Assembly: GCA_964586775.1 (NCBI GenBank)
Contig: CAZPJD010000225.1
Coordinates: 1-64,000, forward strand
Length of the DNA stretch: 64,000 bases
Direction: 5' to 3'
Source of the DNA: JADLEX01 sp964586775
Lineage (GTDB): Bacteria; Lernaellota; Lernaellaia; JACKCT01
The position numbers and the translations under genes were made by a program. Each line of letters opens with the position of its first letter. Position 1 is the stretch's first letter. Positions 32,470-41,448 of this stretch are shown piece after piece. Below the pieces are notes generated by a model. The model ran no database searches. It was not told the origin of the DNA and saw only the letters and a list, made by a program, of their open reading frames with translations.

Positions 32470-33483
32470 TCAGATCTCGCCGCGGCCCTTCGCCGAATCG
32501 GTCAGATCGATCAACTCCGCGGGATACGGACGCAGCAGGCTCTGGCGGCGCAGGTAGTCGTAGCCTTCGCGCTCGGACCACGACGCCAGCAGGGCGATCG
32601 GCGCGGCGAGCGGCGCGCGGCGTTCGCGGTATCGCCGCACGAGCTGAAGGTAGTGGCTCTTCTCGGCGTGCGATAGCGACTTCTTGAAAAACCCGAACGC
32701 GTGCTCCAGCGCGTTGATGACCGCGCCGCGCCGCCACGGCGCGTCGAAGACCCCGGCCAGCGTTTCGGCGTAGGCGGCGAACACGTCGTCGGGCGCAAGG
32801 GCGTCGCGATTCGCCACGACGTTGCCAAGCGCTCGCATCGCCGATTCGCGTGCGGCCATGAGCAGGAACTTGTGGCGGGCGTGAAAGTCGACGAGCGCGC
32901 TGATGCGGCCGGTCGCCCTTGCGGCGCGCAGCTCGGCAAACGTGAAGATGCGAATCAGAAAGCGCTCGCGGATCACGAAGTTCGACAACCGCCCTTCGTC
33001 CTCGACCGCGCCCTCGCCGAACCGTTGCAGCACCTCGGCGGCGAACAGCCCCGCGCCCTTGCCCGACGCCATCGCATCGGCGCCGGCGTGCGCGTAGTGC
33101 TTCACGTCGCGCGGGCCGCACGAGGGCGAGCGCGACTTGAGGAGAAAGCCGTCGATCGGCCCGAGTGCGTCAAGCGTCGTCCTCGTCCACGCGCGCATGT
33201 CGTCGGTGACGTCGCGGCCCGATTCGGGCTGCACCAGTCGCGGCTCGTCGCCGCGCAGGGTGATGCGCACCGGCGGGCGTGGCGTGCCCAGACCGATCTC
33301 GGCTTCGGGGCAGTGCGTCACGAGGTCCGCGTGCGCCGCGAGTCGCTCGACAAAGTCGTCGCGCAGAATCGCCCCGTCCCAACGGCACGCCTCGAAACCC
33401 AAACACCGGCTGACAAAGACACGGGGCCGCGCGAATGTGAGTTCGTCGGGATCGACGGTGGTGGTGCGAGGGGTCATGCGCAC
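32470..33483 (-). CDS. DUF523-DUF1722 fusion protein (YbgA-like)
   Basis: A 337-residue fusion. Residues 20-160 are DUF523: VSRCLGFEACRWDG near the start and LLKSRSPSCGPRDVKHY with Cys residues that may bind metal. Residues 185-310 are DUF1722, the YbgA domain: FHARHKFLLMAARESAMRALGNVV and HAFGFFKKSLSHAEKSHYLQLV. The fusion is widespread but its reaction is unknown; DUF1722 is sometimes found with photolyase genes. No photolyase is adjacent. It is the most upstream gene of a minus-strand series that continues with the knot-like protein. Confidence 0.85.
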   Translation of the reverse strand: MRMTPRTTTVDPDELTFARPRVFVSRCLGFEACRWDGAILRDDFVERLAAHADLVTHCPEAEIGLGTPRPPVRITLRGDEPRLVQPESGRDVTDDMRAWTRTTLDALGPIDGFLLKSRSPSCGPRDVKHYAHAGADAMASGKGAGLFAAEVLQRFGEGAVEDEGRLSNFVIRERFLIRIFTFAELRAARATGRISALVDFHARHKFLLMAARESAMRALGNVVANRDALAPDDVFAAYAETLAGVFDAPWRRGAVINALEHAFGFFKKSLSHAEKSHYLQLVRRYRERRAPLAAPIALLASWSEREGYDYLRRQSLLRPYPAELIDLTDSAKGRGEI

Positions 33484-33566
33484 GTTTTAGCGCGAACGCG
33501 ATGCGGTGACCAGAAAGAGGGTTGGAGTATCAGGATCAGACCTCGGCGCCCGACAGCACACGAAGC

Positions 33567-33782
33567 CTAGCCAACGGCGATCTCGAGCTGCGTGACGAAG
33601 ACATCGCGGCGAAGTCGTCGGCTCACCTCTTCCGCGGGCGCCGCCTCGAAAAACAACTCCAACGCTTCGCGAAGGTTGTCGCGCGCTTCCTCGATCGTGT
33701 CGCCCTGACTGGCGATGTCCAATTCCGGACACAACGCGACGTATCCCTCTTCGTCCTGCTCGATCACCGCGGTCATGCGCAT
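33567..33782 (-). CDS. HicB-like antitoxin-fold protein (solo, short)
   Basis: A 71-residue protein with the HicB N-terminal fold: MTAVIEQDEEGYVALCPELDIASQGDTIEEARDNLREALELFFE. It matches the short HicB/UPF0150 class without a DNA-binding domain. No HicA toxin lies beside it. GGAGA precedes the ATG at 33782. It is divergent from tatA, and its role is unknown. It is the second solo HicB-type gene in the window. Confidence 0.8.
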   Translation of the reverse strand: MRMTAVIEQDEEGYVALCPELDIASQGDTIEEARDNLREALELFFEAAPAEEVSRRLRRDVFVTQLEIAVG

Positions 33783-33934
33783 GGCGGACTCTCCTTGGAT
33801 CTGTTGAATAGACTCCGGCGCTCGCGCGGCGTTGTCAATTGTTCGGGCTCGCCGTCGTCTTCGTGTTCCCCGTCTTCATTGACAGTGCCCCGCGCGCCGC
33901 TAACATCGGCGCCACGGGGAGGGCGCGCTCGCCC

Positions 33935-34357
33935 ATGTTCGACGTCGGCGGCTCCGAAATCCTGCTCATTCTCTTCCTCACGCTGCTCGTGATGGGGCCG
34001 AAGAATATCCCCAAGATCGCGCGCACGCTGGGCAAGACCATGCAGCAGGTCCGGCGCATCACCAACGAATTCAAGCATGCGATGGAAGACGAGATCCGAG
34101 TGCTGGAACTCGAGGAACTCAAGACGGAGCGCGCCAAAACTTCGGCAAATCGCCCCGCCGAGCCCGTCGCCGCGCGGTCGAATTCCGCCGATGCCGAGGG
34201 TCCCGCCACACCCGCCACGCCGGCGGGGGAGCCGGTCGTCGAGACCGTCAATCCGGCGGCGGAGATCCCGGTCGAGCGCGAGCGAACGGGAGCGCATCCC
34301 ACCACGCCGTCCACCGAGACGGCGGCGCGTGGCGCGAACGACGGGGGCGCGGCGTGA
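33935..34357 (+). CDS. tatA: Sec-independent translocase subunit TatA/TatB
   Basis: A 140-residue protein with the Tat pore-subunit layout: a short N-terminal membrane helix (MFDVGGSEILLILFLTLLVMG), the hinge GPKNIPKIARTLGK, an amphipathic helix and a long Pro/Ala/Glu-rich disordered tail. The GP-hinge is conserved in TatA and TatB; the longer acidic helix is more TatB-like, so the assignment within the family is open. TatC follows with a 4-nt GTGA overlap. Together they export folded, often cofactor-bearing proteins. Confidence 0.85.
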   Translation: MFDVGGSEILLILFLTLLVMGPKNIPKIARTLGKTMQQVRRITNEFKHAMEDEIRVLELEELKTERAKTSANRPAEPVAARSNSADAEGPATPATPAGEPVVETVNPAAEIPVERERTGAHPTTPSTETAARGANDGGAA

Positions 34358-35136
34358 AGGAGCGCGACGCCGAGCTCGCCGGCCACATGACGCTGACGGA
34401 GCACCTGACCGAGCTGCGCAAGCGGCTGCTGTGGTGCGTGGGCGCGATCGGCGTGTGCTTTTTCGCCGCGTGGAATTTTGCGCCGCGCATCTTCGCCCTG
34501 TTCATGGAGCCGCTCACGCGCGTGCTGGGCGAGGGCCGGCAGGTGGTGTTCACGTCGCCCGCCGAGGCGTTCATCACCTACATGAAGGTCGCCGTGACGG
34601 TGGGCGTATTCGCGTCGGCGCCGGTGATCTTCTGGCAGATTTGGCGCTTCGTCGCGCCGGGGCTGTACCGCCGCGAGCGCGCGTATTTCGGCGCGGTGGT
34701 GATCGTCGGATCGTTCTTCTTCGTGGGCGGCGCGCTCTTCGGCTACTTCAGCGTCTTCCCCATCGGATTCGCCTACTTCATCAAGACCTTCGAGACCGAA
34801 ACCATCCGCGCGATGATCAGCGTGAAAGAATACTGGAGTTTCGCGCTCACGATGCTCGTGTGCTTCGGCGTCGCGTTCGAGCTTCCCGTCTTCGTGTTCT
34901 TTCTCGCGAGGGTCGGTATCGTCACGCCGCAGTGGCTCTGGAAAAACTTCCGCTACGCCGTGCTCGTCATCTTCATCGCGGCGGCGATCTTTACGCCGCC
35001 CGACATCATCTCGCAGATCACCCTCGGCGTGCCGCTCGTCATCCTCTACCTGCTCGCCACCGGCGCGGCGTATCTGTTCGGCTCGAGAAAAAAGCCGGTC
35101 GAATCCGCGGCCGACGCCGCATCCGCCGACGAGTAG
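34354..35136 (+). CDS. tatC: Sec-independent translocase subunit TatC
   Basis: A 260-residue six-helix membrane protein. It has the N-terminal motif LTEHLTELRKRLLW and loop features typical of the twin-arginine receptor: FTSPAEAFITYMKVA, PVIFWQIWRFVAPGLYRRER and the late FTPPDIISQ. TatC recognises the twin-arginine signal peptide. The GTG at 34354 overlaps the tatA stop by 4 nt; an ATG at 34387 is possible too. It is convergent with the rhomboid gene, with 7 nt between stops. Confidence 0.95.
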   Translation: MKERDAELAGHMTLTEHLTELRKRLLWCVGAIGVCFFAAWNFAPRIFALFMEPLTRVLGEGRQVVFTSPAEAFITYMKVAVTVGVFASAPVIFWQIWRFVAPGLYRRERAYFGAVVIVGSFFFVGGALFGYFSVFPIGFAYFIKTFETETIRAMISVKEYWSFALTMLVCFGVAFELPVFVFFLARVGIVTPQWLWKNFRYAVLVIFIAAAIFTPPDIISQITLGVPLVILYLLATGAAYLFGSRKKPVESAADAASADE

Positions 35137-35143
35137 GCCCCCT

Positions 35144-35788
35144 TCACCGCTTTCGCACGCGGCCCGTGCTCACGGCCCACCAGCCGTAGGCGAATCCGCC
35201 GATGTGCGCCCACCACGCCACACCCGGCGCGCCGGGGTCGCTCATGATCGATCCGAGGATTTGCATGCCGAGCCAAAGACCGATGAAGATGCGCGCACGC
35301 CAGATGAAAAAGATCGGGTAGATGACAATGAGAAAAAATCCCTTGATGCGCGCGGCGGGAAACAGATGCAGGTATGCGCCCAGCACCGCCGCCACCGCGC
35401 CCGACGCCCCGACCATCGGCACGCGCGATCCCCGCTGCACCACCGCGTGCGCGAGGCACGCGACCATCGCGGCGACGAGATAGAAACGCACGAACGCGCC
35501 GCGCCCCAGCCGGTCCTCGACGTTGTCGCCGAAGACCCACAGGAACAGCATGTTTCCCGCCAGATGCGCGATGCCGCCATGCAGGAACGCGCTGGTGATC
35601 GCCGTGACCGGTGTGAGGACCGAATCCCATGCCCACGGATGCAGCAGCTGATAGGGCACCGCCGCGAAACGCAACCCCGCATCCCGCGCGCCGAGCTGCC
35701 ACACGAATGCGGCGACATTCGCCGCGATGAGCAGCGTCGTCATCACCGGCGCGCGGCGCGTGGGGTTGAGGTCGCGATAGGGAATCAT
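35144..35788 (-). CDS. Rhomboid-family intramembrane serine protease
   Basis: A 214-residue six-helix protein with the rhomboid catalytic dyad Ser129 in VGASGAVAAVLG and His195 in WWAHIGGFAYG. The loop-1 motif and HLAGNMLFLWVFGDNVED are also present. It cleaves single-pass membrane proteins within the membrane. The ATG at 35788 (MIPYRDLNP) matches the common bacterial rhomboid start. I considered a rhombosortase role because exported proteins of this window carry unusual C termini, but those lack a transmembrane segment, so no link is claimed. Confidence 0.93.
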   Translation of the reverse strand: MIPYRDLNPTRRAPVMTTLLIAANVAAFVWQLGARDAGLRFAAVPYQLLHPWAWDSVLTPVTAITSAFLHGGIAHLAGNMLFLWVFGDNVEDRLGRGAFVRFYLVAAMVACLAHAVVQRGSRVPMVGASGAVAAVLGAYLHLFPAARIKGFFLIVIYPIFFIWRARIFIGLWLGMQILGSIMSDPGAPGVAWWAHIGGFAYGWWAVSTGRVRKR

Positions 35789-35895
35789 GCCCGGGCAGGA
35801 ATAGCACAACGGTCGCGCGGGCGCGACGTGTCGCGCCGATCTTGTTGACGCCGACGCGGCGCGCGAGAATGATGTGGCGCGACTTTGGGGGTCGA

Positions 35896-36948
35896 ATGTC
35901 CATCGCCGCGACGACCGTGACCGAGATGTACGAACGCATGCGCGAGCGCTTGGCGCGCCTCGTGCCCGAGGCCGAGCTGCGCCTGAAGGCCGAGATCGCG
36001 TTCGAGGTCAATCGCCTCAAGGCCGAGCGCGGCGCGATCGTCCTCGGCCACAACTACATGGAGCCCGCGCTCTTCCACTCGGTCTGCGACGTGGTGGGCG
36101 ATTCGCTGGAACTCTCGCGGCGCGCCGCGGCGGCGAGCGCGGACCCGATTGTGTTTTGCGGCGTGCGTTTCATGGCCGAAACGGCGAAGATCCTGAATCC
36201 CGAACGCACCGTTTTGCTGCCCGCGAAAAAAGCGGGGTGTTCGCTCGCCGACGGCATCACCGCCGAAGACGTGCGCCGACTGCGCGAGGCGTATCCCGGC
36301 GTGCCGATCGTCACCTACATCAACACCTACGCCGACGTGAAGGCCGAGGTGGACGTGGTGTGCACGTCGGGCAACGCGGTGCGCGTGGTGAGGGCGCTCG
36401 ATTCCGACCTCGTGATTTTCCTGCCCGACGAATACCTGGCGCGCAACGTCGCCGCCGAGACGGGCAAGACGATTCTCGTGCCGACGGGCGATCTGGATTC
36501 GCTCGGGGACGTGCGCGCGCGCGGCATCGGCATGATCGGCTGGCGCGCCCGCTGCGAGGTCCACGAAAAATACACGGTGGACGACATCGCGAATGTGCGG
36601 CGGCAGTTCCCCGACGTGTACGTGCTCGCGCATCCCGAGTGCCGCCCCGAGGTCGTCGAGGCCGCGGACTATTCCGGCAGCACGACGCAGATGGTACACC
36701 AGGTGAAACAGCACGACGCGGCGCACTATCTGCTGCTCACCGAATGCAGCATGGGCGACAACATCATCGCCGAGAACCCCGAGCGCGACATTTTGCGGAT
36801 GTGCTCGGTGCGCTGCCCGCACATGAACGAGATCACGCTCGAAAACGTGCTCGATTCGCTGCGCCACGACGCGGAGACGATCGAGGTCGAGGAATCGGTG
36901 CGTGTGCGCGCGCGCAAATCGCTCGACCGGATGCTGGCGATCGGGTGA
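35896..36948 (+). CDS. nadA: Quinolinate synthase
   Basis: A 350-residue NadA that condenses iminoaspartate with dihydroxyacetone phosphate to quinolinate, using a [4Fe-4S] cluster. Family segments are AIVLGHNYMEPALFHSVCD, VFCGVRFMAETAKIL (Cys88), AHPECRPEV (Cys249) and MCSVRCPHMNEITLENVL (Cys303, Cys307). Three of these cysteines hold the cluster. nadB and nadC are not adjacent. ATG codons at 35869 and 35872 are alternatives; 35896 fits the family length. Downstream is a lipoprotein lipase. Confidence 0.94.
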   Translation: MSIAATTVTEMYERMRERLARLVPEAELRLKAEIAFEVNRLKAERGAIVLGHNYMEPALFHSVCDVVGDSLELSRRAAAASADPIVFCGVRFMAETAKILNPERTVLLPAKKAGCSLADGITAEDVRRLREAYPGVPIVTYINTYADVKAEVDVVCTSGNAVRVVRALDSDLVIFLPDEYLARNVAAETGKTILVPTGDLDSLGDVRARGIGMIGWRARCEVHEKYTVDDIANVRRQFPDVYVLAHPECRPEVVEAADYSGSTTQMVHQVKQHDAAHYLLLTECSMGDNIIAENPERDILRMCSVRCPHMNEITLENVLDSLRHDAETIEVEESVRVRARKSLDRMLAIG

Positions 36949-36970
36949 GGGCCGAAGGAGAATCACGAAG

Positions 36971-38365
36971 ATGCGGACCTACTGCCGGAAGGTTTTGTTC
37001 CTTCCCCTCTTGGCCGTATTGCTTCTCACCGGCTGCACAGGAGACGACGATTCGCCTTCGTCGGACTCCGGCGTAACAAGCGATGACGACTCGGCGTCGG
37101 ACGACGACACGACCGCCGATGACGACGCGGCGGACGACGATCTCGCGGACGATGACGACGACGGGCCGAGTTATCGCCCGATCCTGTTCGTGCATGGATT
37201 CCTCGAAGACGGCGACGCCTTTCACGCGCAGTCGCAGCGCTTCGCCACGAACGACTACGACCTCGATCGCGTCTTCGCCGTCGATTACAACACGCTCTGG
37301 GCGACGCCGGACGCCGTCGATCTGATCGGCGGGGCGATCGACGAGATCCGCGCGCTCACCGGCGCCGACGACGTCGACCTGATCGGCCACTCGATGGGCG
37401 GGTCGATGGGCGCGGATTATCTGCAGGGCGCCCCCGCGCCGAACCACGTCGCCCACTACGCCCACGTGGCGTCCTTCGATTTCGAAACGGCGGGCATCGA
37501 CGCGCCGATCCTCAATCTGTCGTCCGAGGCCGATGCGGTGGTCGGTGCGCGAGAGATCGACGGCGCGACCAACGTGGTGCTGCCCGGCCTCGACCACCTG
37601 CAACTCGCGACGTCGCCCGAGACCTTCGAGCAGCTCTTCACCTTCTTCAACGGCGAGCCGCCCGCGACGCTCGAGGTCGAGCCCGCCTCGCCCATCACGC
37701 TCTCGGGACGCACACTCGTCTTCGGCACGAACGAGCCCGCGCCCGCGCAGATCGTGCGCATCTTCGCGGTCGATCCCGCGACGGGGGAGCGCGACGCCGC
37801 CGAGCCCGACGCGGTTTTCACGTCCGACGCGACCGGCGCGTGGGGCCCATTCGATGCTGAGCCGGACACGCACTACGAGTTCGAGATCCGCGACGAGGCC
37901 GGGCGCTGGCCGGCGGTGCGTTATTACCGCGAGCCGTTTATGCGTTCGAGCCGCCTCGTGCACTTTCGCGTGTTGCCCGATTTCGATTCGGCGTTCGCGG
38001 TGCCGTTCAAGCTGCTACCGCTGCTGGGTGATCGCGTCGCCTTTGCCTCGCTCAACCTCAACCGCGCGGCGATCGCCGGGCGCGACACCTTCACCGTGGA
38101 CGGAATCGACCTGGCGACCGAAGACGTTACGCCCGCCGACCAGAGCGTTCTCGCGGCGGTGTTCGCCGATCTCAACTTCAACGGCGCCACCGACGGACCG
38201 ATCCTGCCCGGCATCGTCGGCCTCTTTCCGTTCTTCACGATCTACGATCTTTTCGCCGATCCCGGCGTCGGCGATCCCATCCCGATCGAATTCAACGGAC
38301 GCACTCTGACGATCCGAGGGGACGAGGGCCCCGCCGAGTCGCTCTCCATCGCTCAATTCGACTGA
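36971..38365 (+). CDS. Asp-tethered lipoprotein lipase, AFL-like C terminus
   Basis: A 464-residue lipoprotein. The signal ends LLLTGC (Cys22), followed by an Asp spacer in DDDxx units (residues 25-64). The catalytic domain is an alpha/beta hydrolase: an oxyanion motif ILFVHGFLEDGDAF, the nucleophile Ser141 in LIGHSMGGSMG and a late PGLDHLQL region that could hold the histidine. Residues about 240-460 form two beta-rich modules resembling those of the Archaeoglobus AFL lipase. It would hydrolyse esters or lipids outside the cell. It starts 22 nt after nadA and might be co-transcribed with it. GGCCGAAGGAG just upstream is a good ribosome site. Confidence 0.8.
   Translation: MRTYCRKVLFLPLLAVLLLTGCTGDDDSPSSDSGVTSDDDSASDDDTTADDDAADDDLADDDDDGPSYRPILFVHGFLEDGDAFHAQSQRFATNDYDLDRVFAVDYNTLWATPDAVDLIGGAIDEIRALTGADDVDLIGHSMGGSMGADYLQGAPAPNHVAHYAHVASFDFETAGIDAPILNLSSEADAVVGAREIDGATNVVLPGLDHLQLATSPETFEQLFTFFNGEPPATLEVEPASPITLSGRTLVFGTNEPAPAQIVRIFAVDPATGERDAAEPDAVFTSDATGAWGPFDAEPDTHYEFEIRDEAGRWPAVRYYREPFMRSSRLVHFRVLPDFDSAFAVPFKLLPLLGDRVAFASLNLNRAAIAGRDTFTVDGIDLATEDVTPADQSVLAAVFADLNFNGATDGPILPGIVGLFPFFTIYDLFADPGVGDPIPIEFNGRTLTIRGDEGPAESLSIAQFD
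37043..37162 (+). repeat. Asp-rich tandem spacer after lipobox
   Basis: Codons 25-64 of the lipase gene encode GDDDSPSSDSG, then DDDSAS, DDDTTA, DDDAA, DDDLA and DDDDD. This is the same spacer class as in the minus-strand lipoprotein at 22766-22957, here on the opposite strand. Confidence 0.82.
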
Positions 38366-38434
38366 GCGCCGCGTCGCGCGATCCACGCGGTTGCGCGCCG
38401 TGCGCGGTTTCCCGATCATGACGCGGTGGGCAAG

Positions 38435-40441
38435 ATGAACATCACGGAGCGCCGCGCGTGGACGATCTACGGTGCGGCGTGGTGCGTCTGGCATCTGCTC
38501 GTTTTTCTCTCGACGCCCGACACCGGCCTGCACATCGGGAATCACGAAGAGGCGATGAGCGGCAACCTCGCGCGGGCGCTCGTCGAGGGCCTCGCCCTGC
38601 CCGCGTGGCATTATCAATACGCCCATCACACGCACGGCACGTTCCTTTACGGCCTGCTGCTCGCGCCGATCTACGCGATTGGCGGATCATCGATTCTGTG
38701 GGTCAAGGCGCTGGGGCTCGCGTTCGCCGCGGCAGGAACGGCGCTGTGGATCGCCCTGGTGCGCCGCGCCTTCGGGCCGCGAACGGCGGCGATCTTCGCG
38801 GCGTGGTGGCTCGTCGCCCCGCCCGCGCTGATGCGGATGCAGCACCTCGCGTGGGCGAATCACATGGAGAGCATCGCGTGGATCGGTGCGATGCTGCTCG
38901 TCTTCGCGGGTGCGGACGACTCCGAACCTTCTCCGAAACGCTTCGCGTGGCTCGGCGCGCTCGCGGGATTCGCGAGTTTCTTCTGCCTGCAGAGCCTGCT
39001 CGTCGCCGTGCCGCTCGCGGTCCTGACACTCTGGCGTTGGCGTCGCGCGGCAATTCGGCCCCTCGCCGCCGCCGTGCCCGCGTTCGTCGCCGCCTACAGC
39101 CCCCACTGGCTTTACCAACACGCGATGTATCGCTCCCTCAACCTCGAAGCGAAGCACCCCGATCTCGTCGCCCGCGCACGCGCATTCGCCGAGGTCGTCC
39201 CCGAGGCGCTCGCCTACGCGTGGCCGATCGTGACATGGCTCGCGGTCGCCGCGGTCGCGGTCGCGCTCATCTTCGCCATTCGCGAATTCGCGCGCCCGGC
39301 TCGCCGCTACACCGATCGCTCCGGGCCGTGGGTGCTGCGCGCGCTCGTGCTCCACATCGCCGCGTTTTTTGCCGCCAATGTGCTGTCGACCTTTGCCGTC
39401 GAGCCCTACGCGCTCGACGTCTATCGATTCCGGTACGTCACGCCGCTCTTTCCCACGGCCATGGCGATCGCCGCGTGGGCGCTCGCGGCGTGGCCGCGAT
39501 TCGCCGCCATCGTACTCGCGCCGCTGATCGTCGCCGGTGCGTTCGACGCCCGCGTGCCGCAGACGATCGCGTCGGTGGCGGCGCAGGCGCGCGACGGGAT
39601 TCCCGGCGCGTGGATGTGGGAACTGCGCGGCGACAACCTGCGCCCGATCGTCGAGCAGAACGCGCCGTTTGCGTGGGGCAACGCGCTGGAGATTCGCGGC
39701 GACCGCGACGAGACGTGGCGCGAGATCGCCGACCAGATCGGTCGTTTGCCGACCGAGTGGCGCGCGCTCGCCTGCGAGACCCTCGCGCTCGATCGCGGCG
39801 AGACCGCGCCCGATTTCGTGCGCGCGTCGTGCGGGCCGACCGCCGACGCCTCGTGGCGGCGCGGACTCGGCCGCCGACAATTACGAATCGTGTTCAACGG
39901 CATGTTCCAGGACCCGAGCCCCGAAGCCATCGGCCGCGCGTTTGGGGGCGTTTGCGCGAAGGCCGACGCCGATCTCGCGCGCGGATTCGCCTACGAATTT
40001 CTCGCGCAATACGAGGTGCGCACACACGCGCGTTTTCGCATCGAGGACGCCGCGCAGACGCGCGCGGCGGTCTCGTCGGTGCTCGCGAGCACGGACGCCG
40101 AGGCGTGCGCGGGCGCGGCGATCGCGAACGGGATGGGGCGCTTCGTCGCCGAGCTGGAGATCGACCGCGCGCCGTTCACGACACTGTCGCGCTTCACGCC
40201 GCTCGATCCCACGCCGGAACGAATGGCGGAGTTCGAGAGCGGTTACGCCTCGGGCATGGCTCTCGCGTTCATCGCGAAGTGGCGCTGCGCGCCCGGCGAT
40301 CTGCCACTGCTGCGCACGCCGCAACTCGCCCCGCGCCTTGCCGACATGAGCCTTCGTCTCGAAGCGCGCGGCGAACGCATGTGCCTCGCGCGGATGCCGG
40401 CCGACTGGACAGCGCCGGGCGCGGCCCCGACAATGCCGTGA
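38435..40441 (+). CDS. GT-C-like polytopic membrane protein
   Basis: A 668-residue protein with about eight or nine hydrophobic helices in the first 400 residues and a soluble C-terminal part of about 260 residues. An early extracytoplasmic loop has acidic residues (DTGLHIGNHEEAMSGNL), as in GT39-like transferases. It is not assigned to a known family with confidence. The ATG at 38435 follows ggtggg; a GTG at 38426 is equally possible. Its stop overlaps the start of the P-loop protein by 1 nt (TGATG), showing translational coupling, so the two may act together. Confidence 0.55.
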   Translation: MNITERRAWTIYGAAWCVWHLLVFLSTPDTGLHIGNHEEAMSGNLARALVEGLALPAWHYQYAHHTHGTFLYGLLLAPIYAIGGSSILWVKALGLAFAAAGTALWIALVRRAFGPRTAAIFAAWWLVAPPALMRMQHLAWANHMESIAWIGAMLLVFAGADDSEPSPKRFAWLGALAGFASFFCLQSLLVAVPLAVLTLWRWRRAAIRPLAAAVPAFVAAYSPHWLYQHAMYRSLNLEAKHPDLVARARAFAEVVPEALAYAWPIVTWLAVAAVAVALIFAIREFARPARRYTDRSGPWVLRALVLHIAAFFAANVLSTFAVEPYALDVYRFRYVTPLFPTAMAIAAWALAAWPRFAAIVLAPLIVAGAFDARVPQTIASVAAQARDGIPGAWMWELRGDNLRPIVEQNAPFAWGNALEIRGDRDETWREIADQIGRLPTEWRALACETLALDRGETAPDFVRASCGPTADASWRRGLGRRQLRIVFNGMFQDPSPEAIGRAFGGVCAKADADLARGFAYEFLAQYEVRTHARFRIEDAAQTRAAVSSVLASTDAEACAGAAIANGMGRFVAELEIDRAPFTTLSRFTPLDPTPERMAEFESGYASGMALAFIAKWRCAPGDLPLLRTPQLAPRLADMSLRLEARGERMCLARMPADWTAPGAAPTMP

Positions 40442-41430
40442 TGTCATTAGTCGATCCATTGAGCGATTCGGTTTCGCGCGCTCTCTCGGACGCGTTCGCG
40501 GGCGTATCGGGCCCGTTCTTTTTCGTGGGGTCCGGCAAGAACGCGGGCAAGACGACCGCGATGAACGCGGCGAACCGCGTGTTGGCGACGCGCGGCGCCG
40601 ACGTGGGCGTGACGACGATCGGCCACGACGGCGAGGGGCGCGACGCGATCCTGGGCACCGAAAAGCCGCCGGTCGAGGTCTTCGCCGGCAACCTCGTGTG
40701 CCTCACGCGCCGGATGATGGACGACGCGGGCGACGCGCTCGCCCCCGTGGCGTCCACCGGATTTGTCACGCCGATGGGCGCGCTCGAGATCGCCCGCGCG
40801 CTTTACCCGGCGAACGTCGAGATCCTCGGACCCGAGACCAACGCGCGCTGTGCGGCGGTGTGCGACCAGATGCGGAGGCTGGGCGCGCGCATCGTGCTGG
40901 TCGACGGTGCGTTTTCGCGGCGCACGCAGATCGCGATGCACGACGAATCGCCGCTCGCCCTGATTGCGTCGGGCGATTTGGGGGCGACGACCGGCGAGGT
41001 GAGGGCGACGATCCGCTATTGGGTGGAGTTGCTCGATCTGCCGCGCGCGGGCGAACCCGACGACGAAGCGGCGGGTATCGAAACGCCGGGGGGCGTAACG
41101 GGGGCGTCGATCCTGTTCACTGACGCATGCGTGCGCGTGCGCGGTCCGCTGCTGGGCGAGACGGCGGCGAAGCTCGCGCGAATGGCGCGCAGGCGGCGGG
41201 TCGTGCTCGACGATGCCACCAAGGTGTTTTGCGAGGAGCGCGAATGGCGGGCGCTTCGCGACGCGTGCGCGTCGGTCAATGTCGTCCGCTCGTTCGATTT
41301 GCGGTTCGTCGCCGCGAACCCGACCGCGCGTTTCAAGGGGGCGTTCGACGCGGATGAGTTCGCACGCGCGCTCAAAGACGCCGCGCCGAACAAGCCGGTG
41401 ATCGATGTCGTTGCCCGAATCGTTCTTTGA
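40441..41430 (+). CDS. P-loop protein of unknown function, KamB-like
   Basis: A 329-residue protein with an N-terminal Walker A motif GSGKNAGKTT, followed by GVTTIGHDGEG and later GARIVLVDGAFSRR. The order of these motifs recalls, from memory, the KamB-type reactivase subunit found in lysine-fermentation clusters, but the rest is too divergent to assign and no aminomutase gene is near. It is coupled to the upstream GT-C-like gene by a TGATG overlap. A cytoplasmic ATP- or GTP-binding role is supported by the motifs; nothing more. Confidence 0.6.
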   Translation: MSLVDPLSDSVSRALSDAFAGVSGPFFFVGSGKNAGKTTAMNAANRVLATRGADVGVTTIGHDGEGRDAILGTEKPPVEVFAGNLVCLTRRMMDDAGDALAPVASTGFVTPMGALEIARALYPANVEILGPETNARCAAVCDQMRRLGARIVLVDGAFSRRTQIAMHDESPLALIASGDLGATTGEVRATIRYWVELLDLPRAGEPDDEAAGIETPGGVTGASILFTDACVRVRGPLLGETAAKLARMARRRRVVLDDATKVFCEEREWRALRDACASVNVVRSFDLRFVAANPTARFKGAFDADEFARALKDAAPNKPVIDVVARIVL

Positions 41431-41448
41431 CGCGTCGACGATTCCCGC

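Noticed and set aside
35144..35788. Rhomboid as a rhombosortase for the Gly-Cys-ending proteins
   Set aside because: Rhombosortase substrates have a GlyGly motif followed by a transmembrane helix and basic end; the GCGC proteins have none. The protein looks like an ordinary rhomboid.
36842..36970. Start of the lipase frame inside nadA
   Set aside because: The frame is open from 36902, but the ATG at 36971 with a strong upstream AAGGAG and a lipoprotein signal is clearly the start.
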